A stretch of DNA of 31,089 nucleotides from NCBI GenBank assembly GCA_002348265.1, contig DEAT01000006.1:3968-35056 (forward strand). The letters run 5' to 3'. The notes under the pieces were generated by a model. That model was not told where the DNA came from. It made no database searches and was given only the letters and a program-made list of their open reading frames with translations. Position numbers and translations under genes: made by a program. This DNA comes from Gemmatimonadales bacterium UBA2975. Its GTDB lineage: Bacteria; Gemmatimonadota; Gemmatimonadetes; Longimicrobiales; Gaopeijiaceae. Positions 8,003 through 16,225 of this stretch are shown here, in pieces; position 1 is the first letter of the stretch; each line of letters begins with the position of its first letter.

Positions 8003-11000
8003 GTGAGTTTGAGATTGGGTAGCAGAAGATTGGTGGTGGTAGCAGCAGTGATCAAGCGCACGGTTCTAAGTGCGCTGATCGTATGTTCTCTCTGCGCACT
8101 CAAGATTCACCCTGTGCAGGCACAGGCTCCAGACGAGGCTTGGCGCTCAATTGAGACCGAGCATTTCCGAGTGACTTTCCCCGAAAGACTCGAGTCGTTG
8201 GCCCGTCGTGCAGGGAATCGGGCGGAGTGGGCGTGGGATCAGCTGTCTGAAGCATTTATAGATCCACCCGACGGGATGATTGATCTGCTCCTGACCGATC
8301 ACGCTGACGTCTCTAACGGATACGCACGCGTTACGCCTAGCAATCGGATTACCGTCTACGCCCGTCCACCTGTGGACGCTCTTTCTCTGGGTCACACTGA
8401 CGAATGGTTGGAGTTGGTAATTCTGCATGAACTGGCCCACATCGTGCATCTTGATCATGTCGACAATCCGGTCGGACGGGTATCAAGAGCGATTTTTGGT
8501 CGGGTTGCTATGGACTGGCCGTTCTTTCCGGAATTGACCACACCGCGTTGGGTTATAGAGGGTCTAGCGACTTGGTTCGAATCAAGGCTAACTCAGGCGG
8601 GTCGTGTGCACGGCACCTTTGAGGAGATGCAGATCCGGACTGCCATCCTTGAGGGACGTTTTGAGAATATCGGACAGGCTTCAGGCCGATCTCCTATCTG
8701 GCCTTCGGGGAATCGACCGTATGCATACGGGTCACTCTTCTTCGATTTCCTTCTGGAGCGCTATGGAGAAGAGCGGATGGCAATGTTCGCTGATGCCATT
8801 GCTGGCCAATGGGTCCCATATCGTCTCGACGCTGCAGGCCGTGATGCATTCGGCGTTTCGTTAACTGACGAGTGGGAGGTGTGGAAGGACACACTGGAGG
8901 AGGACCTCGCCAACTTGGACAGTCGCTTACTGGAATATGGCGCAATCACTGAGGCTGAAAGGCTGACCGAGCGGGCGCGCTGGGGTCTCCATCCTCAAGT
9001 CTCGCCCGATGGTCTTTGGTTAGCACACTTGCAGTCGGATGGGCGTTCGGACTCTCAGGTCCGAGTTCTTAATCTGGAGACAGGTGTCTCTCGCAAGCTT
9101 GGTCGGACGAACGGGCTCGGTGCGCTTTCGTGGTTGCCTGACGGGAGAATTCTTTTGAGTCAGTTCGAGTTGGATGGTCCATACCGAGTCTACTCAGACT
9201 TATGGATCTTCGATCCCGAGGGTGATCCCAAAAGGGTCACGCATGGTGCGCGGCTTACCCAACCATCAGTAGGGCCGGAGGAGACTGCTTGGGCGATTCA
9301 GGAGGGAGACGGTACGAATGCGATCGTTCGAGTCGATTTGGGCAGTGGAGAAGTCACACCTCTTATGGAGCCGAGCATCGATGTTCACTGGGCCTTTCCC
9401 CGGCCATCTCCGGATGGTCGTTGGCTGGCGGTGACACGGTGGGAGCCTAACGCGGAGCATGACGTAGTCATCCTGGATGCTACCACTGGTAGGGTCATAG
9501 ACAGGGTTACAAACGATCGTGCGCTGGACACAACGCCCTCTTGGACACCGGATGGAAAGGGCATTGTCTGGGCATCAGACAGAAGCGGAATTTTAAACAT
9601 TCTTTCTGCGGTGGTCGATCCGGTTACTGGTGAGGCGTCCGAGCCGCTAATCGCTACGAACCTTCGCACCGGGGGAGCATATCCAGCTGTAGACCCGCAG
9701 GGCGCTTGGGTGTATTTCGCGGAATACAATGCGGAAGGCTGGGATGTCGCGCGCGTTCCGTTTGCAAGCGGAGAAGGCCCAGTGGCCGCCCCCGCTGCAG
9801 ATCGATTTGATGTTAGGGAAGCGTTTCCCGTGCGAGGTTCGGTCGATGGTGAGATGAAAAAGTATTCTCCAGAGGCGACCTTGATGCCATCACACTGGGA
9901 GATCGCTTGGAGGGAGCCGGTAAAAGCTCCTGCGCTAGCGACGTCTAATGGAGATCTCAGATCGCGCCAATTACTTGGCGTTGGTCTGGGGGTTCGGTCT
10001 TCTGGGTTCGATATAGCTGGGCGGCACGCTTGGGCGGCGGTTGCTAGGGCTACGACGAGTGGAGGCAAATTCGAGGCGGGTGCTTCCTACTCTTTCTATG
10101 GACTGGGACGCCCGATTCTATCCGTTGCAACTAATCAGCGGTATGAGGGTGCGGGGCAGCTTCTTGGAGGGGACCCTCCAGAACAGGACACTCTTCTCGT
10201 TCTCGAGCGTACGAGGGATGTCAGTGGTTCGATAACCTTTCCGGTGTCGAAGTGGCGCTATAATCTGGCCCTAACCCTGAGTGGAGGGTTGGTGTGGGAG
10301 CACCGTGAGCTCTGGACTACGGCGCTTAGGGAGAGCGCTAATTATTCGCTGACAAGGCCAACGGGTCGGCTTAGCAATGCACGTGTCACTCTCAATTTCA
10401 ATTCGTCCCGTACCCATGCACTCCAGATGGGTACTGCACGTGGGGTAAACCTCTTCCTTCAGGGTAGGGTGAAAAGCGAGATGCAGCTTCCCGACAGTCT
10501 AAAGGCTGTAGAGGGAATGGATCGCTCACTGGGCGAAGTAGTAGGTCGAGTCCGAGGTGCGATCCCGCTATGGGGTGGAGGGTACGCCGCGCATGTACTA
10601 GCTCTGCAGGCTAGCGGTGGGATAGCAAGTGGAACTGGCGCTGGTCCCTTTCAGTACCGCTTAGGCGGTGCTTCAGGGCAACTAGAACAACTCACGGGGC
10701 TCGAGTTGTTTGGGGGTGGCTTTTTGCTCTTCCCAGTGCGTGGCTATCCGCCCGGTAGCCGGTTTGGACGGCTAGCATGGAGTGCGACCGCCGAGTACCG
10801 GTTTCCCTTGTGGTTTATCAATCGCGGGTTTCGGGTCTGGCCACTACATGCTGATAGGATGATTGGCTCTCTGTTTTTTGATGCGGGGAACGCTTGGGGA
10901 CCAGATCTGAGTGCGTCAGGTTTTCAGAACGCTCTGAGGGAACCTCTGGCATCGCTAGGAGCGGAAATAACAACAGAAATGCTTGGGCTTTATCGGGCGC

Positions 11001-11086
11001 GGATAAGGCTTCGCTTAGGACTTGCATTGCCGCTGGTAGGTGGAGGTGACGCAGTCGGTTATGTTCGGGTCGGGCTTCCATTTTAA
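8003..11086 (+). CDS. Secreted HExxH protease with TolB-like propeller and outer-membrane barrel
   Basis: A 1027-residue exported protein. Residues 1-41 form a Sec signal peptide ending VQAQA. Residues about 45-300 are a gluzincin-like metallopeptidase domain with HELAH (H142, E143, H146) and a downstream IEGLATWFES segment (E187 or E193 as third zinc ligand). Residues about 320-610 hold PD40/TolB-type beta-propeller blades, recognisable by repeats such as VSPDGLWLAHLQ, PSPDGRWLAVTRW and WTPDGKGIVWASDRSG. Residues about 650-1027 are rich in alternating aromatic/Gly strands, with EYRFPLWF and GSLFFDAGNAWG near the end, typical of BamA/surface-antigen barrels, and the protein ends in Phe. It therefore probably sits in the outer membrane. 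Substrate unknown; the domain limits are estimates. Confidence 0.82.
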   Translation: MSLRLGSRRLVVVAAVIKRTVLSALIVCSLCALKIHPVQAQAPDEAWRSIETEHFRVTFPERLESLARRAGNRAEWAWDQLSEAFIDPPDGMIDLLLTDHADVSNGYARVTPSNRITVYARPPVDALSLGHTDEWLELVILHELAHIVHLDHVDNPVGRVSRAIFGRVAMDWPFFPELTTPRWVIEGLATWFESRLTQAGRVHGTFEEMQIRTAILEGRFENIGQASGRSPIWPSGNRPYAYGSLFFDFLLERYGEERMAMFADAIAGQWVPYRLDAAGRDAFGVSLTDEWEVWKDTLEEDLANLDSRLLEYGAITEAERLTERARWGLHPQVSPDGLWLAHLQSDGRSDSQVRVLNLETGVSRKLGRTNGLGALSWLPDGRILLSQFELDGPYRVYSDLWIFDPEGDPKRVTHGARLTQPSVGPEETAWAIQEGDGTNAIVRVDLGSGEVTPLMEPSIDVHWAFPRPSPDGRWLAVTRWEPNAEHDVVILDATTGRVIDRVTNDRALDTTPSWTPDGKGIVWASDRSGILNILSAVVDPVTGEASEPLIATNLRTGGAYPAVDPQGAWVYFAEYNAEGWDVARVPFASGEGPVAAPAADRFDVREAFPVRGSVDGEMKKYSPEATLMPSHWEIAWREPVKAPALATSNGDLRSRQLLGVGLGVRSSGFDIAGRHAWAAVARATTSGGKFEAGASYSFYGLGRPILSVATNQRYEGAGQLLGGDPPEQDTLLVLERTRDVSGSITFPVSKWRYNLALTLSGGLVWEHRELWTTALRESANYSLTRPTGRLSNARVTLNFNSSRTHALQMGTARGVNLFLQGRVKSEMQLPDSLKAVEGMDRSLGEVVGRVRGAIPLWGGGYAAHVLALQASGGIASGTGAGPFQYRLGGASGQLEQLTGLELFGGGFLLFPVRGYPPGSRFGRLAWSATAEYRFPLWFINRGFRVWPLHADRMIGSLFFDAGNAWGPDLSASGFQNALREPLASLGAEITTEMLGLYRARIRLRLGLALPLVGGGDAVGYVRVGLPF

Positions 11087-11193
11087 GAGGTGTTCTGGGA
11101 GATGACTGAAAGCTCAACGCGGAATAAAGATCGAAGACATCGCAATTACCGGGACTAATTGAGGGAAAACGACTGGTAATTGGCAGAGGAGCC

Positions 11194-11222
11194 TTGACCA
11201 CAAGATATAGGGCCGGTAGTAT
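11194..11222 (+). promoter_or_regulatory. Candidate sigma-70 promoter for nrdJ
   Basis: TTGACC (11194-11199, 5 of 6 to consensus), a 17-base spacer and TAGTAT (11217-11222, 4 of 6). Transcription would start near 11229 and give a leader of about 120 bases that contains the hairpin at 11275-11302. Inferred from sequence only. Confidence 0.4.
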
Positions 11223-11256
11223 GGCCATAGCCTAGATCCGGTAGGGCTTGGATCAG

Positions 11257-11265
11257 TTTTCCACA
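11257..11265 (+). promoter_or_regulatory. DnaA-box-like 9-mer TTTTCCACA, copy 1
   Basis: TTTTCCACA differs at one base from the classical DnaA box TTATCCACA. It lies 9 bases upstream of the terminator hairpin in the nrdJ leader. The adjoining ACACAAAGATGT also partly resembles half of an NrdR box. A second identical copy is at 11321-11329 on the same strand. Confidence 0.35.
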
Positions 11266-11274
11266 CAAAGATGT

Positions 11275-11302
11275 CGGCGGGAGAGGGACTCCCGCCGTTT
11301 TT
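11275..11302 (+). terminator. Perfect intrinsic terminator hairpin in the nrdJ leader
   Basis: A 9-base stem (CGGCGGGAG at 11275-11283, CTCCCGCCG at 11289-11297) with a 5-base AGGGA loop, followed directly by five T. It lies 188 bases after the stop of the protease gene and 46 bases before the nrdJ ATG. It could end read-through transcripts from upstream, or act as an attenuator if the promoter at 11194-11222 is used. Confidence 0.8.
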
Positions 11303-11320
11303 CAACTCCATAACCCGCGT

Positions 11321-11329
11321 TTTTCCACA
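11321..11329 (+). promoter_or_regulatory. DnaA-box-like 9-mer TTTTCCACA, copy 2
   Basis: Identical to 11257-11265, same orientation, 64 bases downstream, just before the weak GGAG (11332-11335) of nrdJ. The two copies flank the terminator hairpin. Protein binding is inferred from similarity to the DnaA box only. Confidence 0.35.
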
Positions 11330-11348
11330 ACGGAGCACCGAAGCGATC

Positions 11349-13886
11349 ATGACGCTTGTTCACCAGCCGCGCCCTCGCAAAGAGTCTGTGATCTTCGATG
11401 ATATTCTACCCGAAGACCTGCCTTCTGCGGAGCTTACTGAAAACGCCCGAATCGTTCTCGGAAAGCGTTATCTGAAGAAGGACGCATCAGGTGAGCCGAA
11501 TGAGGATCCGGAAGTCATGTTCTGGCGTGTTGCGCGCACGATAGCCGCTGTGGATGGAGATTACGGAGCGTCTGAGAAGGTAGTGGACGAGATCGCTCGC
11601 CAGTTCTACGACCTGATGATTAATGGGAAATTCGAGCCGAACTCGCCCACTCTCATGAATGCGGGGCGACCACTTGGTCAGCTTTCCGCCTGCTTCGTGT
11701 TGCCGGTCGATGATGCGCTTTCGAACACTCAAAGCGGGATCTACGACACGCTGAGGTCTATGGCGTTAGTGCACCAGTCAGGAGGGGGGACCGGATTCTC
11801 TTTCTCGCGTATTCGCTCAGAGGGCGAGATGGTGCGATCCACGATGGGCGTGGCGTCTGGTCCGGTGTCTTTCATGAAGTTGTACGATGCTAGTACCGAT
11901 GTCGTGAAGCAGGGCGGAACGCGCCGAGGGGCGAATATGGGTATTCTGCGAGTTGATCACCCCGACATCCGGAGTTTTATCGCCTGTAAGAACGACACCA
12001 CACAGATCACAAACTTCAATATTTCGGTAGCGATCACCGATGTATTTATGGACGCCGTTTCTAAAGGTGAGTCATACGATCTCGTAAACCCTCGCAATGG
12101 TGAGGTCGTTGGACAGGAGGACGCAAGGGAAGTCTTCGACACGATTATCCATGGGGCTTGGTTAACTGGTGAGCCCGGTACGTTTTTCATTGATCGCGCC
12201 AATGAATATAATCCGGTACCGAAGCTTGGAAGCTACGAGGCGACCAACCCGTGCGGAGAGCAGCCTCTCCTCCCTTATGATGTTTGTAACTTAGGGAGCA
12301 TCAACCTTGGGAAGTTTGTCAAGGAAGATGCTCGTCCAGGAACAGGAGCGGATGAGGGCGTGGATTGGGATGCGCTGCGCAACGTCATACACCTGTCGAC
12401 GCATTTTCTCGACAATGTGATTGATGCGAATGTCTACCCACTCCAAGATATCCACGACCTAGCACAGAACATTCGCCGCATCGGACTCGGCGTCATGGGC
12501 TGGGCCGACATGCTTGTTCGCCTAGGTGTGCCCTATGACTCTGCAGATGGTGTCGAGCTCGGCCGTCGTGTGATGGAATTCATCAATGAGGAGTCGAGGA
12601 GTGCGTCAGAGAAACTTGCCGAGGTTAGGGGTGTGTTCCCCGCATGGGAAGAGTCGATTTGGGGTCCGGACGGTAAGGCTGCTATCGGTAATGATGATAC
12701 CCGGATTCGTCCTGAACGGGCACTTCGCAACTGCAATCTGACGACCGTTGCTCCTACGGGTACAATCTCAATTTTTGCTGGCTGCTCGGGCGGGATAGAA
12801 CCCCTATTTGCGGTAGCCTTTATGCGCAACCAAGCTGGCTCACTCATGCCGGACGTGAACGAAGACTTTGTTCGGATGGCTGAGGAAGGTGGATGGTATT
12901 CCGACGAACTCATGGAGCGAATCGCTCAGGAAGGCCATATCCACTTTGATGAGGTTCCGGAGGAGATTCAAAGGATCTTCCGCACAGCGCACGATATCAC
13001 GCCCGAATGGCATGTGCGGATGCAGGCTGCTTTCCAAGAGCATACCGATTCTGCGATTTCTAAGACGACAAACTTTCCGCGTGAGGCAACGGAGGAAGAT
13101 GTTCGCCAGATCTATGAATTGGCGTTCTCGCTCGGTTGCAAAGGCGTAACCGTTTATCGCGATGGTTCTCGCGATGGCCAGGTACTCTCGACCGGTGCAA
13201 CCGCGCAGGCGGGAGCTACTGAGGTCTCACCCGAAGCAGGAGTCATGAAGGTCCAACTGGCCGATGCCCGAGAGGAGGCTCATAACCTTCGTATTGAAGT
13301 GGCGCAGTTGAGGGACCAGTTGCTAGACCGTGATGAAACAGCCGGAGCGGGACGTCAAAAACGTCAGCGTCCAGCAGCGTTGCGTGGCTATACGGTCAAG
13401 ATGGTCTCTCCTCTAGGGGACCTCTACGTGACGATCAATGAAGATTTGAATGGTCGCCCCTTTGAGGTTTTTTGCACGTTGGGGAAGGCGGGTGGACCGG
13501 CGAATGCGGATGCAGAAGCGGTTGGACGTCTAATATCGCTGGCTTTACGTTCGGGAATCTCGATCCTACAGGTCAAAGATCAACTGCGCGGGATATCTTG
13601 TGATCGTGCGGTTGGGCTCGGTCCGAACAAGGTTCTGTCTGTTCCCGATGCGATCGGACAGGCCATCGAGCGCTACGTGCAGGAGAAGGAAGGTGTTCAG
13701 GAGGATCTTCCGCTCGCGGTGTCAGCGACGACCCAGGGAGCCACTCAGTTCGAGGCGTCTATCAGCCCCTCCTACGGAGGAGAGACTTTTGATATAGGCA
13801 CGTGTCCTGATTGCGGTGCGGGTCAACTTACCTACGAGGAAGGTTGCAAGAAGTGCCATATATGCGGCTACTCCGAGTGCGGGTGA
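11349..13886 (+). CDS. nrdJ: Adenosylcobalamin-dependent ribonucleotide reductase (class II)
   Basis: An 845-residue class II enzyme that makes deoxyribonucleotides using a B12-generated radical. Residues about 1-620 are the catalytic barrel: C115 in QLSACFVLPV, the thiyl/active-site set N300, C302 and E304 in ATNPCGEQPLLPYDVCNLGS, and the partner cysteine C313. A charged segment around 633-663, rich in spaced Leu/Val, looks like a short coiled coil. A TSCPD domain follows (RGYTVKMVSPLGDLYVTI to about 800), and the tail ends in CPDCGAGQLTYEEGCKKCHICGYSEC, a zinc-ribbon-like set with redox cysteines. The ATG at 11349 is chosen because an extended frame from 11271 would run through the terminator hairpin. 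A terminator follows at 13922. Confidence 0.95.
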   Translation: MTLVHQPRPRKESVIFDDILPEDLPSAELTENARIVLGKRYLKKDASGEPNEDPEVMFWRVARTIAAVDGDYGASEKVVDEIARQFYDLMINGKFEPNSPTLMNAGRPLGQLSACFVLPVDDALSNTQSGIYDTLRSMALVHQSGGGTGFSFSRIRSEGEMVRSTMGVASGPVSFMKLYDASTDVVKQGGTRRGANMGILRVDHPDIRSFIACKNDTTQITNFNISVAITDVFMDAVSKGESYDLVNPRNGEVVGQEDAREVFDTIIHGAWLTGEPGTFFIDRANEYNPVPKLGSYEATNPCGEQPLLPYDVCNLGSINLGKFVKEDARPGTGADEGVDWDALRNVIHLSTHFLDNVIDANVYPLQDIHDLAQNIRRIGLGVMGWADMLVRLGVPYDSADGVELGRRVMEFINEESRSASEKLAEVRGVFPAWEESIWGPDGKAAIGNDDTRIRPERALRNCNLTTVAPTGTISIFAGCSGGIEPLFAVAFMRNQAGSLMPDVNEDFVRMAEEGGWYSDELMERIAQEGHIHFDEVPEEIQRIFRTAHDITPEWHVRMQAAFQEHTDSAISKTTNFPREATEEDVRQIYELAFSLGCKGVTVYRDGSRDGQVLSTGATAQAGATEVSPEAGVMKVQLADAREEAHNLRIEVAQLRDQLLDRDETAGAGRQKRQRPAALRGYTVKMVSPLGDLYVTINEDLNGRPFEVFCTLGKAGGPANADAEAVGRLISLALRSGISILQVKDQLRGISCDRAVGLGPNKVLSVPDAIGQAIERYVQEKEGVQEDLPLAVSATTQGATQFEASISPSYGGETFDIGTCPDCGAGQLTYEEGCKKCHICGYSECG

Positions 13887-13921
13887 CGACCATAGAAAAT
13901 CGATCTTTGATCAGGGCCTAG

Positions 13922-13960
13922 AGAGCGGGGCGGACAATGCGTCGCCCCGCTCTTAGTTTG
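13922..13960 (+). terminator. Intrinsic terminator after nrdJ
   Basis: A perfect 11-base stem, AGAGCGGGGCG (13922-13932) with CGCCCCGCTCT (13943-13953), around a 10-base loop, 35 bases after the nrdJ stop. The T tract is weak (TAGTTTG), so efficiency is uncertain. It separates nrdJ from the next gene. Confidence 0.7.
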
Positions 13961-13980
13961 TACCCGTCAAGGTCTCTGTG

Positions 13981-14847
13981 ATGAACGCGATTAGATTTCG
14001 CAAGTTAATTATTAGCAATGCTTTAGGCCGGTTCGTTGGTAACGCAGCTTGCTTCGTACTAGTTAGCGTTTTTTTTACAGCAGGTGCCTCGGCACAGCTA
14101 ACGCGACTAAGTACTCCAATTTCTCGTTCTGACGTAGCCTACTCGGCAGGCAATCCTCTGCTCTCGTATGAAATCCTGCATGAGTATATTGAAGGGGATT
14201 CAGCCAGCTACGATGCACTTTGGCGTTCAGCACGGGCAGCGGTACAGGTCGGAATGGAGAGACAAGGATCCCGTGAACAGAATCAATGGCTTGATCCAGC
14301 GATCCGTCTTTCTGAGCTGGCGATAACACTGCGCCCGGACGGTATTGAGGGCCTGTATTGGCGTGGTTTCGCGGCGGGGAGACGCGCGATGAACGCGAGC
14401 GCATCGTACGCGGTCGCGCTAGCACAGATAGTGCATCAGGACGCGCATGACATTCTTGCGAGTGATTCTCTTCACGGTGGCGCTCATAACATGCTGGGTA
14501 AACTGAATTATGAGGTCATGAGTCTATCCTGGTTCGAACGAACAATCGCGAAGATGTTCATGGGGAACAAAGCGTTGGATGACACTAGTTGGCAGAACGC
14601 TGAATATCACTTGGCCAAGGCTGTGGATATTTGGCCTGACTTGATTCTGTTTCACTTCGATATGGGACAGCTACATCGGAAACGGGGTCGACGTGAAGAA
14701 GCAATAGCATCGTTCAGGCAGGTTCTTTCTCTCGGGGCGGTGCACCCGATAGACATAAAGCTTCAGGATCAGGCGCGTGAAATCCTAAACGATTGGGGTA
14801 TGGTACTCAGGAAAAGCTTTATGAGTTCGATGACCACGGGCCAGTGA
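13981..14847 (+). CDS. Exported TPR-like helical repeat protein
   Basis: A 288-residue protein with a Sec signal peptide (hydrophobic core about 20-34, likely cut after AGASA near residue 37). The mature part is all-helical with TPR-like repeats: YDALWRSARAAVQVG, WLDPAIRLSELAITLRP, IEGLYWRGFAAGRRA, and a clear final pair around WPDLILFHFDMGQLHRKRGR and EEAIASFRQVLSLG. The pattern resembles bacterial relatives of the RMD (regulator of microtubule dynamics) TPR family, but I cannot prove this. I use the ATG at 13981 rather than the adjacent GTG at 13978 because AAGG (13969-13972) is 8 bases upstream. The first codons are AT-rich. Its end overlaps the PhoX-type gene by 29 bases, tail to tail. 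Confidence 0.75.
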   Translation: MNAIRFRKLIISNALGRFVGNAACFVLVSVFFTAGASAQLTRLSTPISRSDVAYSAGNPLLSYEILHEYIEGDSASYDALWRSARAAVQVGMERQGSREQNQWLDPAIRLSELAITLRPDGIEGLYWRGFAAGRRAMNASASYAVALAQIVHQDAHDILASDSLHGGAHNMLGKLNYEVMSLSWFERTIAKMFMGNKALDDTSWQNAEYHLAKAVDIWPDLILFHFDMGQLHRKRGRREEAIASFRQVLSLGAVHPIDIKLQDQAREILNDWGMVLRKSFMSSMTTGQ

Positions 14848-16210
14848 TTGCCAGCGTCCATCCGTCGATCTGTTTGTTCACAAAAAGTGTGCTTCCATCT
14901 GGAGAGAAGCAGCAACCCGCGAACTCTCCAGTTCCGTTTAAGTCTCTAGCCAGCTTGTAGATCTCACCTTCTGGCGTTATCCCCAACAGGTAATCGTCTC
15001 CAGTACCATCCTCGCAGACGATGATGTCACCCCATGGGGCCACACAGAGGTTGTCTCCATTTTCGATTATCGTACCATCGTTCGGTTCGACGAACAGTTC
15101 GAGCGATCCAGGATTGGAGACTTCTTGATCCGTGCCCTCGAAAGGACTCGGACGGTATGTCCATATCTGCCCCTTTCTAGCGGCTCCTCCGTCAGTGCAG
15201 GCGATGTAAACCTCAGGGCTTCCGTCTCTCTCACCGTAGAAGATCCCCTCACCCCGAGCAAATCTGGCGGCCCCAGACTCAAATCCGCGGTATCGCAAGT
15301 CATCATCCGGAGAATCTACATTGTCGAGATCTATCCAAGCAGTCTCCATCCGCGTTCGAAGAGAAACGTTCTCTGTCTCCCAGTTTCGCGTATCAAGACG
15401 GGGCATTTCCGATACTACAAGGGCCTGTAGGCGACCACCTTCAGTAAGCCTACCAGGCACGTGTGGAATGAAGCGGTATAGTATTCCATCACCGAGATCT
15501 TCCGTCTGGTAAATGATACCTGATGATGGATGCACAGCTACTGCCTCATGTTTAAACCTACCCATATCGGTCAGAGGAACACCTCGCTGCAGGCCGGGCT
15601 GTCCAGCCACAACCTCAAAGTTGTATCCGTGTGAACGCGTTAACCCGTCTTCCGGCCCTGAAACGATTTCTTCACAGGAGATCCAAGAGCCCCAGGGCGT
15701 GGGCCCACCAGCACAATTCAGTAGTGTTCCGGACAAACTCAAGTGATGCGATACGAGTTCCTGGGACGTGGTGTCGTAGACTAAAGTGGTTGTGCCGCCT
15801 AGCGCAGGGGAATTCCCGCCACCATCGTCGTAAAGTAGTTCCCGATCTATAAGATCTATAAGAGCGAGGTCTGAACCAAACGGTCCAAGTTCCGCTCTTG
15901 CGCTACTGCCTAGCTCATGATTCCTCACCAGAATCGTCATCCCGTTTGGCCCCGCGAAGGTAGCCATTCCATCATGTCTGGCTGGCACTAATAAGCCATC
16001 AGACATCGTTTCTCCGGCTCTAGAAAAGATCTTGTAGCTGAAACCAGGAGGGAGAGCGATGATTCCGTCCGGATCATCTTGCAGGGGACCAAACTTTATT
16101 CCGGAGTCCACTTCCGTTGCGATGATATTGGAACGAGAACAACCGAGTCCTGTGAAGCCGAGCGAGATGGCGGCTCCAGTTCCTAGAAAACGTCGCCGTG
16201 AGATGGCCAT
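14819..16210 (-). CDS. Tat-exported PhoX-type (DUF839) protein
   Basis: A 463-residue protein of the PhoX/DUF839 group, whose studied members are calcium- and iron-dependent alkaline phosphatases. The N-terminus is a twin-arginine signal, SRRRFLGTGAAISLGFTGLG (residues 4-23), followed by C24. Family segments are LLNCAGGPTPWGSWISCEE (C166, C179, E180/E181), FKHEAVAVHPSSG, and the C-terminal NLCVAPWGDIIVCEDG and GCCFSPDGSTLFVN. It is shorter than classical PhoX, so phosphatase activity is an inference. I use the ATG at 16210, where the Tat motif follows immediately; a frame from 16288 would overlap the opposing peptidase. Only 15 bases separate its start from the divergent M28 gene. Confidence 0.85.
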   Translation of the reverse strand: MAISRRRFLGTGAAISLGFTGLGCSRSNIIATEVDSGIKFGPLQDDPDGIIALPPGFSYKIFSRAGETMSDGLLVPARHDGMATFAGPNGMTILVRNHELGSSARAELGPFGSDLALIDLIDRELLYDDGGGNSPALGGTTTLVYDTTSQELVSHHLSLSGTLLNCAGGPTPWGSWISCEEIVSGPEDGLTRSHGYNFEVVAGQPGLQRGVPLTDMGRFKHEAVAVHPSSGIIYQTEDLGDGILYRFIPHVPGRLTEGGRLQALVVSEMPRLDTRNWETENVSLRTRMETAWIDLDNVDSPDDDLRYRGFESGAARFARGEGIFYGERDGSPEVYIACTDGGAARKGQIWTYRPSPFEGTDQEVSNPGSLELFVEPNDGTIIENGDNLCVAPWGDIIVCEDGTGDDYLLGITPEGEIYKLARDLNGTGEFAGCCFSPDGSTLFVNKQIDGWTLAITGPWSSNS

Positions 16211-16225
16211 AAGGTCGTTAGCTTG

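Larger units (their letters stand above)
11087..11348 (+). other. 262-base non-coding region upstream of nrdJ
   Basis: The longest gap in the window. I see no convincing gene; an 18-codon basic frame at 11102-11158 is too short to support. The region holds a candidate promoter (11194-11222), a small imperfect hairpin (11235-11254, GATCC/GGATC arms), a perfect intrinsic-terminator hairpin (11275-11302) and two copies of TTTTCCACA. It carries no recognisable cobalamin-riboswitch core although the next gene encodes a B12-dependent enzyme. Confidence 0.6.

Noticed and set aside
9385..10068. Long minus-strand frame inside the protease/propeller gene
   Set aside because: Composition is Pro/Ser/Arg-rich, typical of an antisense shadow of a GC-rich coding region, and the plus-strand gene is clearly coding across it.
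11102..11158. 18-codon frame encoding a basic peptide after the protease stop
   Set aside because: Too short and without convincing start signals; likely chance.
11087..11348. Cobalamin riboswitch upstream of nrdJ
   Set aside because: The region has one clear terminator hairpin and a small weak one, but I see no B12-box-like core or multi-stem aptamer, and the span is short for one.
13981..14100. AT-rich start of the TPR-like gene as a sign of horizontal transfer
   Set aside because: The shift is confined to the first codons and signal peptide, where low structure is common; the rest matches its neighbours.
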